64,000 nucleotides of DNA, from positions 930,001 to 994,000 of the forward strand of contig NZ_JANFNS010000001.1 in NCBI RefSeq assembly GCF_024436065.1, in the 5' to 3' direction. The notes under the pieces were generated by a model. That model was given only the letters and a program-made list of their open reading frames with translations. It did no database searches and was not told the origin of the DNA. The translations under genes were made by a program, and so were the position numbers. Below, piece by piece: positions 55,037-63,656 of the stretch. Each line of letters begins with the position of its first letter. The first letter of the stretch is position 1. This stretch comes from Saccharibacillus sp. JS10 (GTDB lineage Bacteria > Bacillota > Bacilli > Paenibacillales > Paenibacillaceae).

Positions 55037-57448
55037 CTAATTGAGCGGAGCCGCGTCGCTTTCCGGAGCAGGATCTGCCGGTGCTACGGTCCCACCATTG
55101 ATTAACGGATCGCTACTTTTTGACTGCGTATCGTCGGTTTCTGAATCATCTGCGACGGCTTCGCCGCCGGTTGAGACATCTTCGTTTTCTGGATCTTCGA
55201 TCCCGGTTGCCATCACTTTTGCAGATTTAAGCGTTAAGACGACAATGCGATTGCCTTCTGCATCTTTCGTCAACTTCTGCGCTGTAACAAATCCCGAACC
55301 TTTGGTACTAATCGATACGTCGAGCAGTGACAAAATATCGACCGCATCCCTTAGCGATAATCCAGTCAGATCCGGAATATTCATCGTGTCTTTCTTTTCC
55401 GTGAGCAGATAAATCTTCTGCCCGGCATACATCGCACTACCGGCAGACGGATACTGTTCTAACACGGTTGTCCCTGAACCGATCTGCTCGTAAGCGACGC
55501 CTTCATCCAACAATTTGGATTTGGCGTCTTCCAGATTCATTTTGACCAGGTTAGGAGCCGTGACTTTAAGCAAGACATCGCCCGTTTCGGCATCTTTGCT
55601 TTCACTTTGAATATCGGTATCCGAGAATTGCTTCGGAATGCCCATATACTCCAGTGTTTGCGACAAAATTTCTTTCGCGATTGGCGCTGCATGTCTGCCG
55701 CCGCTAGCATTTCCCTCAGGTACATTCGGTTCGTCAAGCATCACGAAGATCGCGACTTTAGGATTGTCGGCAGGCGCATAACCGATAAAAGAAACCGCGG
55801 AACGCGTTTTATCATACGCGTTGCCATCAGCATTCACCGTACCTGCTTTTTCAGCCGTACCTGTTTTGCCCGCTACGCGGTATCCTGGAATATAAGCATT
55901 ACGTCCTGTACCAATCACTTGGTCAGACACGACTTGCTCCAGATAACCACTTACGATTTTTGCTGTTTCCGGCGAAATCACATCTCGAATTTTTTTCACT
56001 TCATTCTTTTTGATTACTTCTCCGGTTTGCGGATTGCTTTCGGATTTTACAATATGAGGGGTTAGTAGATGCCCTCCGTTTGCTACAGCCGAAATCGCTA
56101 CGATTTGTTGAATCGGTGTAACGTCGACATTGTGCCCAAACGTGATTGCGGCTTGATCAATCAGTGGGCTATTCTCCGTTACGTTCATCGTACCTTTCAA
56201 TTCACTAGGAAGCTCAATGCCCGTTTTTTCGCCAAAACCGAAGTTTTTAATATATTCGGTTAGTTTTTTCGTACCGACTTTTTCTAGCCCGAGCTTAACA
56301 AAAGCAACGTTACTGGAATGTTTTACGCCATCCAGATACGAAATAGTTCCCCAGTTACGACTAACGTCATGAACCGTGCTTCTGCCAACCTTGATCGCTC
56401 CGGATTGATATTGCTCATTTGGATTGAACTTGCCTTCTTGAACTGCCGCAGACAAAGTCACGATTTTGAACGTAGAACCCGGCTCATACATACCCGATAC
56501 CGCCAAAGCGCGGTACGGATCGTTCTCCGGGTCCGCATATTGCGAATAGCTATTCGGATCAAAAGTCGGCATATTTACCATCGCTAAAATATCCATGGTG
56601 TTAGGATCAGCAACGACAACCGAAACGCTTTTTGGCTTATATTCTTCAAAAGCTTTTTTTGCTGCTTGCTCGGCATAAAACTGGATCGTGCTATCGATGG
56701 TCAACTCAATCGAAGTTCCGTCTTTTGGAGCTACGACTTCGCTTTTGCCTTCCGGAAGTTCTACACCTTTGGCATCGCGTTGATACGCGATTTTTCCGTC
56801 TACGCCTTTAAGTTTATCTTCATAAGACAGTTCCATTCCATACTTCGGCACACCGTCATTATCCACAAACCCCAGAATATTGGCTGCAAGCGTATGCTGC
56901 GGATAGAAGCGCTTGATTTGATCATCAAATACAATGCCTATATCTACATTTGAACTTAAGCCTTTTTCTTCGCGTACTGCGGCGATCGACGTTTCGATCT
57001 CGGCTTTGAGATCACCGTCGATTTTCCATCCTTGCGGACGAACTTCGACCCATACCGAATAATCGCCTTTTTTGTGTCCGCCTTTTTCCGTATCTTTTTC
57101 ATACTTACGGACAACCAGTTCACGTAACTTTTCTTCCGATACGCCTAATTTTTCATGCAAAATTTTCACAACATCGTCTGCGGTTCCGCGCTGATTAATG
57201 ATATTGGGTTCAACGACTACTGAATAAGCAGGCGAATCGACCGCAAGTTCTTTACCGTTGCGATCCGTTATAGCCCCGCGCTCTGCGCGCAATACTTTGG
57301 AAGCTGCCCATTGATCGACTGCCATATCATGCCAGTAACCATTTTGCACGACTTGCAGGAAAAAAATTCGTCCGACCAGAACGAGAAAAAAGAGGGTGAT
57401 CCCCCCTCCAATTAACAATGTGCGCATTCGTACTCTTTTTGTCAGCAT
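55037..57448 (-). CDS. pbpB: Septal penicillin-binding protein 2B-like transpeptidase with two PASTA domains
   Basis: This 803-residue class B PBP cross-links septal peptidoglycan. There is one membrane anchor near residues 10-30, a dimerisation domain, and the transpeptidase with STFK (GMYEPGSTFKIVT), SSN (KHSSNVAFVKLGL) and KTGTA (RVAGKTGTAEKAG). Two C-terminal PASTA domains follow (VTAPNLVKMNLEDAKSKLL and MNIPDLTGLSLRDAVDIL), then an acidic, disordered tail of about 60 residues. It could be named PBP2B or SpoVD-like; its place right after ftsL and its two PASTA repeats favour PBP2B. GGAGG precedes the ATG. Confidence 0.9.
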   Translation of the reverse strand: MLTKRVRMRTLLIGGGITLFFLVLVGRIFFLQVVQNGYWHDMAVDQWAASKVLRAERGAITDRNGKELAVDSPAYSVVVEPNIINQRGTADDVVKILHEKLGVSEEKLRELVVRKYEKDTEKGGHKKGDYSVWVEVRPQGWKIDGDLKAEIETSIAAVREEKGLSSNVDIGIVFDDQIKRFYPQHTLAANILGFVDNDGVPKYGMELSYEDKLKGVDGKIAYQRDAKGVELPEGKSEVVAPKDGTSIELTIDSTIQFYAEQAAKKAFEEYKPKSVSVVVADPNTMDILAMVNMPTFDPNSYSQYADPENDPYRALAVSGMYEPGSTFKIVTLSAAVQEGKFNPNEQYQSGAIKVGRSTVHDVSRNWGTISYLDGVKHSSNVAFVKLGLEKVGTKKLTEYIKNFGFGEKTGIELPSELKGTMNVTENSPLIDQAAITFGHNVDVTPIQQIVAISAVANGGHLLTPHIVKSESNPQTGEVIKKNEVKKIRDVISPETAKIVSGYLEQVVSDQVIGTGRNAYIPGYRVAGKTGTAEKAGTVNADGNAYDKTRSAVSFIGYAPADNPKVAIFVMLDEPNVPEGNASGGRHAAPIAKEILSQTLEYMGIPKQFSDTDIQSESKDAETGDVLLKVTAPNLVKMNLEDAKSKLLDEGVAYEQIGSGTTVLEQYPSAGSAMYAGQKIYLLTEKKDTMNIPDLTGLSLRDAVDILSLLDVSISTKGSGFVTAQKLTKDAEGNRIVVLTLKSAKVMATGIEDPENEDVSTGGEAVADDSETDDTQSKSSDPLINGGTVAPADPAPESDAAPLN

Positions 57449-57492
57449 GGCGATAGAACCTCCTGCTTATTTCGAACCTTCTGTTCAAAACG

Positions 57493-57903
57493 CTAATTAT
57501 TCGTATCTGTTGTCGGTGCTGTAGATGATTCGCCGCTTTGGCGTTTTACGAAAATAGGCTCATGATCGGTAGCCTGCACAAGTCCCATAGCCAGCGCTTG
57601 CGGTACGATGGTTTCACGCAGTTCTTGTTTTTCGCGCTCGGATTGAGCAATATTTTTATTGATTTGGTTGGTTTGAGTCTGAACCGATGCGATCTGATGA
57701 TTCAAATCATAGATATGTACATAGCGCCAAGCTACGATACTACATAATACGACTGCAATCATTACGCTGGTGAGATATAGCATTTTTTCGCGCATCGGAA
57801 GCTCGGCGCGCCGAGTTACGACTGTCGTTTTTTGCCGGTACTGCTGTGAAGTTTGTTGCTTCTCCCGTTCCCGGATCGCCAGATTGCCGCGTGTCTGTGC
57901 CAT
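57493..57903 (-). CDS. ftsL: Cell division protein FtsL
   Basis: This 136-residue bitopic protein has a basic cytoplasmic segment, one membrane span near residues 44-64 (LTSVMIAVVLCSIVAWRYV) and a leucine-zipper-like coiled coil (IYDLNHQIASVQTQTNQINKNIAQSEREKQELRE). It works with DivIC and DivIB at the septum. GAGGAG precedes the ATG. Confidence 0.88.
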   Translation of the reverse strand: MAQTRGNLAIREREKQQTSQQYRQKTTVVTRRAELPMREKMLYLTSVMIAVVLCSIVAWRYVHIYDLNHQIASVQTQTNQINKNIAQSEREKQELRETIVPQALAMGLVQATDHEPIFVKRQSGESSTAPTTDTNN

Positions 57904-57934
57904 TGACCAGTCTCCTCATCTTAAAATAAAATTC

Positions 57935-58891
57935 TTATTTGATTTTTTCTGCGATTCTTAGTTTCGCTGAACGCGCACGCTTGTTTTGCTCGATTTCTTC
58001 ATCGGTAGGCAAAATCGGCTTGCGATTGACTAACTTGATACTGTTAGGTCCCTCGTACACTTCGACCGGAAAGCCGGGAGGCGCTACGTTTTTCCCTGTG
58101 TAGCCTAACAAAATCTGTTTACAGATTCTGTCTTCGAGCGAGTGGAACGTGATCACGCTGATCCGTCCGTCTTTTGCCAGACACTTTACAGATGAATGTA
58201 ACGCATCTTCAAAAGCAGAAAGCTCGTCGTTGACGGCTATGCGGAGTGCTTGGAAACTACGTTTAGCCGGGTGGCCGCCTGTTCGTCTTGCCGCTGCCGG
58301 AATCCCGTCTTTGATAATTTCTGCAAGCTCTGTTGTCGTCTCGATCTGCTGTTTGGCGCGATATTGTCCGATTTTCCCTGCGATACGTCGAGAAAATTTT
58401 TCTTCTCCATACCGGTATAAAATTCGGGCAATATCTTCTTCCGACCATTCATTCACGATGATTTTCGCCGTAAGTTCGGAAGATTGATCCATACGCATAT
58501 CGAGCGGTGCTTCAAGATTGTAGCTAAAGCCGCGAGACGCTTCGTCGAACTGTGGTGAAGAGACGCCGAGATCAAACAAAAAACCGTCTACTTGCGGAAC
58601 GTCGTCTTCATTCAACGGAACGCCTGCTTGTTTGAGCGCTTGCTCAAGTTCTCGGAAATTGGTTTTGACGAGTGTGACGTTGTCGCTATAAGCTGCCAAT
58701 TTCTCGCGAGCATTATCGAGTGCCCAATCGTCTTGATCCAACGCAATTAATCGTCCGCCTGCTTCGAGTTTCGAAGCAATCAATGCGCTATGCCCTGCTC
58801 CGCCTAATGTACAATCGACATAAATTCCGTCAGGCTTCATATTCAGCCCTGCGACTGCTTCTTCTTTGAGCACCGTGATGTGATGAAACAA
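57935..58891 (-). CDS. rsmH: 16S rRNA (cytosine1402-N4)-methyltransferase
   Basis: This 318-residue SAM-dependent enzyme methylates C1402 of 16S rRNA. The start [34 protein letters not shown] is typical, with [14 protein letters not shown] and [13 protein letters not shown] next, and [10 protein letters not shown] near the end. It starts with TTG six bases after GGGGGA. Confidence 0.95.
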   Translation of the reverse strand: MFHHITVLKEEAVAGLNMKPDGIYVDCTLGGAGHSALIASKLEAGGRLIALDQDDWALDNAREKLAAYSDNVTLVKTNFRELEQALKQAGVPLNEDDVPQVDGFLFDLGVSSPQFDEASRGFSYNLEAPLDMRMDQSSELTAKIIVNEWSEEDIARILYRYGEEKFSRRIAGKIGQYRAKQQIETTTELAEIIKDGIPAAARRTGGHPAKRSFQALRIAVNDELSAFEDALHSSVKCLAKDGRISVITFHSLEDRICKQILLGYTGKNVAPPGFPVEVYEGPNSIKLVNRKPILPTDEEIEQNKRARSAKLRIAEKIK

Positions 58892-58937
58892 TTTCGTATC
58901 CCCCAGACGTACACTGTCAAATTAATTAAAATTCTGT

Positions 58938-59375
58938 TTAAAAGTCGATGTCAAAATCGGATAACTTCTCGGCAATTTCACCGAAAGACGCTTCGGATTG
59001 TGCATAATAGCGATCCCAACGTTCTCGGCTCCAAATTTCTACCCGGCTGCCTGCGCCGATTACCACGCATTCTTTGTCCAAATGCGCGTATTCGCGCAAG
59101 TTGGAAGGTAGATTTGCTCGTCCCTGCTTGTCCCATTCGCATTCCGCTGCACCTGAAAAGAAAAACCGGGTGAACGCTCTTACATCTGATTTCATCAAAG
59201 GCAGGTTGTTTAGCTTGCTTTCGAGAAGATTCCATTCCTGCTGAGAGTAAACAAAAAGGCACTGGTCCAGTCCCCGCGTAATGATGCAGGATGTCCCTAG
59301 CTGGTCGCGGAATTTAGCCGGCATGATGATCCGACCTTTGTCATCGATGTTATGCTTGTACTCCCCCATAAACAT
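58938..59375 (-). CDS. mraZ: Transcriptional regulator MraZ
   Basis: This 145-residue protein has two AbrB-like halves with the [15 protein letters not shown] and [16 protein letters not shown] motifs. It represses the division cluster by binding repeats in front of its own gene; three such repeats at 10-base spacing are visible. The ATG at 59375 gives the family-standard [15 protein letters not shown] start. First gene of the cluster. Confidence 0.95.
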   Translation of the reverse strand: MFMGEYKHNIDDKGRIIMPAKFRDQLGTSCIITRGLDQCLFVYSQQEWNLLESKLNNLPLMKSDVRAFTRFFFSGAAECEWDKQGRANLPSNLREYAHLDKECVVIGAGSRVEIWSRERWDRYYAQSEASFGEIAEKLSDFDIDF

Positions 59376-59403
59376 CTTCTGACCCACTCCTCGCCTTTTG
59401 TCC

Positions 59404-59428
59404 TCCACTTCATACCACTTTCCACCAC
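59404..59428 (-). promoter_or_regulatory. MraZ operator: three GTGG repeats at 10-base spacing
   Basis: Leftward GTGGT, GTGGT and GTGGA begin exactly 10 bases apart (each five bases plus a five-base spacer), directly after a possible promoter (TTGATT, 17 bases, TATGCT at 59433-59438). This fits the known MraZ box layout. Confidence 0.75.
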
Positions 59429-59528
59429 CTACAGCATAATAGATTCGACAAGCAAAATCAAAGTCCTTCCGCAAATTTCACGTTTTTTCAGCGGATTTGA
59501 CGTTTTTTTCGAATTTTTTGGTGGTTTT

Positions 59529-59573
59529 TTCAAAAAAAGACCGCTACTTCCGAATAAAACGGAAGTAACGGCA
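59529..59573 (-). terminator. Terminator of bshC-ahcY
   Basis: GCCGTTACTTCCG pairs with CGGAAGTAGCGGT (one mismatch), followed by seven U leftward. Confidence 0.88.
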
Positions 59574-59587
59574 TGTGTAGAGAACAA

Positions 59588-60853
59588 TTAAACGTTCCAG
59601 CTTTGCAGATATTGCTTTTGCATATCACTTAATTCATCGATCTGAATCCCCATGCTTTCGAGCTTATACCGAGCGACTTGCTCATCCAATTCGAACGGAA
59701 CTTTGATCATATGGTTGCCGATTTCTTCGTAATGCTCGTTCACGTAACGAAGCGACAACGCTTGAAGCGCAAAAGTCATATCCATGATTTCTGCCGGATG
59801 ACCATCAGCTGCACCGAGGTTCACCAGTCGTCCTTCGGCAAGGAGATACATTTTACGTCCGTCTTTGAATTGATACTCTTCGATATTTTTACGCACCGTG
59901 CGAATCGAACTTGAACGTTCTTCCAGATCCGGTTTATTCACTTCGACATCGAAATGACCCGCATTGGATAAAATCGCTCCGTCTTTCATCACATCGAAAT
60001 GTTCGCCTGCGATTACCGCTTTATTGCCTGTCACCGTAATAAAGAAGTCGCCGAGTGGCGCTGCTTCTTTCATCGTCATGACGCGGAAGCCTTCCATATG
60101 TGCTTCAACCGCTTTGATCGGATCGATTTCGGTTACGATAACGTTGGCGCCTAAGCCGCGAGCACGCATCGCCATCCCTTTGCCACACCAGCCATATCCA
60201 ACAACGACAACTGTTTTGCCGGCTACGATCAGGTTAGTCGTACGCATAATGCCGTCCCATGCGGATTGACCTGTTCCGTAACGATTATCGAATAACGATT
60301 TGCAAAAAGCGTCATTGACCCCGATCATCGGAAGTTTAAGCGTTCCTTCATTTTCGAGCGAGCGCAGCTTAATGATACCTGTTGTCGTTTCTTCCGCGCC
60401 GCCGCGAATCGTTTCCAACAGTTCCGGACGTTCGCCATGCAAAATCGTTGCCAAATCTCCACCATCGTCGATAATCAGATCGGGCTTCGCTTCCAACGCT
60501 TTAATATTGAGAGCTTTCAGCTCACCTGGAGCAGGTTGGTATTTGGCGTAGACCGTAATCCCGTCTTCAACCAGTGCCGCACATACATCGTCTTGCGTAG
60601 AAAGTGGGTTACTGCCCGTAATCGTTACTTCTGCACCGCCGGCTTTGATGACTTGCGCCAGATAAGCTGTTTTTGCTTCAAGATGCAGACATACCGAGAC
60701 TTTCAGCCCTTTAAAAGGTTGATCTTGCTCGAACTGTTCGCGAATCCGATTCAAGACCGGCATATGTGCCGCTGCCCATTCAATCTTCAAACGACCTTCC
60801 GGTGCCAAGTTAATGTCGGCAATGATGCTGTTTTGTTTGGCTAAAGTACTCAA
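59588..60853 (-). CDS. ahcY: Adenosylhomocysteinase
   Basis: This 421-residue enzyme hydrolyses S-adenosylhomocysteine, the by-product of SAM methylation, to homocysteine and adenosine. Visible are IEWAAAHMPVLNRI, the cofactor fold VVVVGYGWCGKGMAMRARGLGA near residue 205, and SNAGHFDVEV. It starts with TTG five bases after a G-rich site, 30 bases after bshC. It is unusual as a mraZ neighbour; most bacilli use Pfs/LuxS instead. Confidence 0.93.
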   Translation of the reverse strand: MSTLAKQNSIIADINLAPEGRLKIEWAAAHMPVLNRIREQFEQDQPFKGLKVSVCLHLEAKTAYLAQVIKAGGAEVTITGSNPLSTQDDVCAALVEDGITVYAKYQPAPGELKALNIKALEAKPDLIIDDGGDLATILHGERPELLETIRGGAEETTTGIIKLRSLENEGTLKLPMIGVNDAFCKSLFDNRYGTGQSAWDGIMRTTNLIVAGKTVVVVGYGWCGKGMAMRARGLGANVIVTEIDPIKAVEAHMEGFRVMTMKEAAPLGDFFITVTGNKAVIAGEHFDVMKDGAILSNAGHFDVEVNKPDLEERSSSIRTVRKNIEEYQFKDGRKMYLLAEGRLVNLGAADGHPAEIMDMTFALQALSLRYVNEHYEEIGNHMIKVPFELDEQVARYKLESMGIQIDELSDMQKQYLQSWNV

Positions 60854-60883
60854 GATAACGCCCCCCGTAGATAATAATCACAT

Positions 60884-62512
60884 TTAAACTTCGATAATGC
60901 GATGCGCTCCTGTCAGATCTGGTTCTACACTCATCAACGTATCGATCCAATCCAACCCGAAACGATTCAACATATAAAAGACATTGTATACACGTTCTTG
61001 CGGCCGATCGAGCGGGAACAACGTTTTGTAAATCCGATCCCATCTGCGAAGTTCCGCTTCATTTTGCTGTGCAATCGTCTGCTTCGTTTTCGTTTGCAAA
61101 AAAGTGATTTGCTCAACAATTTTACTTTGATTTTTTTCCCCGAGCTGAGTAAGACCCGGTTGCAACTGTCCCAAGCGTTCCAGAAGAGGCGCATACAATT
61201 TTTCAAAATCGGCTTTGGATTGTTCGAATAACGTATCCATTCCAAGCGTATCTTGTTCTCGAAGCCAAGCTTCTTTACAAAGTCCAAAACGTTCCATCAC
61301 ATCTTCAAAAGTTAGTCCGTACTGCTGCATATGTTTTTTGGTGACCGGATCAAGCAATGTAAAGGACATACGCGGTAGCAAAATCGGCATTTGCATACCC
61401 GCGATATCAAAACCGTCTTTGGTACCTGCCCAGTAAGCAACCTCGCCTAGACCGAGTACCGCTTGCAGCACAGGGAATAAATAATCTTGCATCAGCGGAC
61501 GAGTCAATACATTGTTGCTGAATCGCTCGGGACATCGTTCAACTAGATCAAGTAATTCTTCTTTGGTCAAAATCAATGTACCGCGACGATCCATAAACTT
61601 GCCGTCTTGTTTATAAAGCAGCAATCGCTGACCTTCGTGAATATAAAATAAGTTTGCAGCGCCTTCTACCGCTTGTGCTTGCTGATCATAGCCTGCCGCT
61701 TCGATTCGAGCCGCTGCGCTCAGATACGCTTGCTCAAACTCATCATTTCGTTCAATGAGTTCTTTGAACATCGGACGTTCCAACCGGCGCAGCGCCGGAT
61801 CTGCGGAATCAACCAAGATCAAGCCGTAGCGACCAAATAAACGTCCTAACAGACGTGCAAATCCGTCGCTCAAGTTCAAAGCTTGCGAAAGTTCGCTGCG
61901 AAGAATATTCAAAATTTCGGTTTTGGATTCGGAATCCGCCAAGACTTTTTCAAGTTCCGTAATTACGTCTTGCCATTTTTGCGTAGGTACGTTCACTTGG
62001 CTCACCGAAGACTTGCCATCATGCCAAGCTTCCATGCGTACACGACGTACTTCGAGTTCTGAAGTCAATACATACGTATGATCGGCTTCGTCCCAGTCAT
62101 GGTCTTCCCCAGCAATCCAGAACACCGGCACCACTTCACGACCTAGCTTTTGCGAAGAAAGACGAGCTGCATGAATGATCGTTGCTGCTTTATAGACAAC
62201 AAGCAGTGAACCTGTAAACAATCCGCTCTGCTGCCCTCCTACAACGACAAGCGATGATTCCTTTTTCAGCGTCTCCAAAGACTGCTGCACAGCAGGATCA
62301 TGATTATAGCTTTCATTGTAGGATCGCAAAACTTCAACCAACTCATGTCGATCTGCACTCGGTCGGTTGGCTGTATCCAACCATGAAGCACGGCGCTCAA
62401 GACTTTTCTGATCGCCTAGATCGTATTCATATAATTCATGTGCATGTTCTCCACGCACGTAATCTTCTCCCAAGACCGAACCCTTGCGAAGCGACTGCAA
62501 AATGACATTCAT
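60884..62512 (-). CDS. bshC: Bacillithiol synthesis protein BshC (putative cysteine ligase)
   Basis: This 542-residue protein adds cysteine to GlcN-malate in bacillithiol synthesis. Features are VVVGGQQSGLFTGSLLVVYKAATII near residue 90 (a nucleotide-like loop), PVFWIAGEDHDWDEADHTYVL, and a long coiled-coil region near the C-terminus. The ATG at 62512 follows AGGAGG. Its place upstream of mraZ is conserved in bacilli. Bacillithiol would also serve the quinone-detoxifying proteins encoded in this window. Confidence 0.93.
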   Translation of the reverse strand: MNVILQSLRKGSVLGEDYVRGEHAHELYEYDLGDQKSLERRASWLDTANRPSADRHELVEVLRSYNESYNHDPAVQQSLETLKKESSLVVVGGQQSGLFTGSLLVVYKAATIIHAARLSSQKLGREVVPVFWIAGEDHDWDEADHTYVLTSELEVRRVRMEAWHDGKSSVSQVNVPTQKWQDVITELEKVLADSESKTEILNILRSELSQALNLSDGFARLLGRLFGRYGLILVDSADPALRRLERPMFKELIERNDEFEQAYLSAAARIEAAGYDQQAQAVEGAANLFYIHEGQRLLLYKQDGKFMDRRGTLILTKEELLDLVERCPERFSNNVLTRPLMQDYLFPVLQAVLGLGEVAYWAGTKDGFDIAGMQMPILLPRMSFTLLDPVTKKHMQQYGLTFEDVMERFGLCKEAWLREQDTLGMDTLFEQSKADFEKLYAPLLERLGQLQPGLTQLGEKNQSKIVEQITFLQTKTKQTIAQQNEAELRRWDRIYKTLFPLDRPQERVYNVFYMLNRFGLDWIDTLMSVEPDLTGAHRIIEV

Positions 62513-62555
62513 GTCTGGCCTTGCCTCCTGTCTAAATCTGCTTAAACCCTTCTTG

Positions 62556-62584
62556 ATTGTACCCAATCGTTCTCAAGTCGTCAA
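62556..62584 (-). promoter_or_regulatory. Promoter of bshC-ahcY
   Basis: Leftward TTGACG (62579-62584) and TACAAT (62556-62561) are 17 bases apart. Confidence 0.8.
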
Positions 62585-62629
62585 AATAACTTTCATTCCT
62601 TATCAAAAGAAAGAGGATGAAATAAAAAA

Positions 62630-62673
62630 AGAAAAAGCCACCTTTTCGAACGTTATCCGTTCGAAAAGGTGGC
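62630..62673 (-). terminator. Terminator of the oligopeptide transporter operon
   Basis: GCCACCTTTTCGAACG pairs perfectly with CGTTCGAAAAGGTGGC around a five-base loop, followed by a U run leftward. Confidence 0.93.
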
Positions 62674-62699
62674 AAAATGACTTCTGCTTGATTCGCAGA

Positions 62700-63623
62700 T
62701 TAATGAGGCATAGCTACCCAGTGCCCCGGCGATACTTCGACAAGCGAAGTTTCTTCGGTTTTTTCGTCAGCCGAGCGAATCGGACCGCCGCCTTCTGCGG
62801 ACAGTAAGATACGCTTTTTCTGCGACTCGATTTCCGGATCGGGAACCGGAATCGCAGACAGCAACGACTTTGTATAAGGGTGGATAGGATTGCTGTACAG
62901 TTCTTCACTGTCCGCAAGCTCAACCATTTTACCCAAGTACATTACCGCTACGCGGTCACTGATGTGTTTAACCATCGACAAATCGTGAGCGATAAACAGA
63001 TAAGTCAATCCAAGGCGATCTTGAAGCTCTTGCAACAAGTTTACGACTTGGGCTTGGATCGATACGTCCAATGCAGAGATCGGTTCGTCGCAAATGATAA
63101 ATTTAGGATTAACCGCCAAAGCGCGTGCAATGCCGATACGCTGACGTTGACCGCCGGAAAATTCGTGCGGGTAACGAGTCGCGTGGTCCGTGTTCAAACC
63201 AACCAAATCCAGCAATTCTTCGATACGCTTTTTGCGTTCGCCCGAAGATCCTGCCATTTTGTGAATATCCAACGCTTCTCCGATAATATCGGATACGGTG
63301 AACCGCGGATTCAGCGAAGCGTAAGGATCTTGGAAGATCATTTGCATATCGCGGCGCATTGCCTTCATTTTATTCGGAGACAATTTGTAGATGTCGGTTC
63401 CGTTGAAACGGACACTACCTGCTGTTGGCTCGTATAACCGAAGAATCGTACGGCCTGCTGTCGATTTACCACAGCCCGATTCACCTACCATGCCAAGCGT
63501 CTCACCTTCGCGAATAAAGAAATTCAAGTTGTCGACCGCTTTGAGAACTTTACCGCCGCCTACGTTAAAATACTTTTTCAGCCCATCGACTTCAATCAAA
63601 TTCTTACCTGTCATGGTTCCCAT
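62700..63623 (-). CDS. Oligopeptide/dipeptide ABC transporter ATPase, OppF/DppF-like
   Basis: This 307-residue ATPase has Walker A GESGCGKST near residue 48, signature FSGGQRQRIGIARAL, Walker B KFIICDEPISALD, and the C-terminal oligopeptide extension (NPIHPYTKSLLSAIPVPDPE) specific to Opp/Dpp ATPases. AAGGAGG precedes the ATG. It is the last gene of a leftward operon, directly after an OppC-type permease; an OppD-type partner is not in the window. Confidence 0.93.
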   Translation of the reverse strand: MGTMTGKNLIEVDGLKKYFNVGGGKVLKAVDNLNFFIREGETLGMVGESGCGKSTAGRTILRLYEPTAGSVRFNGTDIYKLSPNKMKAMRRDMQMIFQDPYASLNPRFTVSDIIGEALDIHKMAGSSGERKKRIEELLDLVGLNTDHATRYPHEFSGGQRQRIGIARALAVNPKFIICDEPISALDVSIQAQVVNLLQELQDRLGLTYLFIAHDLSMVKHISDRVAVMYLGKMVELADSEELYSNPIHPYTKSLLSAIPVPDPEIESQKKRILLSAEGGGPIRSADEKTEETSLVEVSPGHWVAMPH

Positions 63624-63656
63624 GGCTGACGCCTCCTTCTTTATAAAATCTGCGAA

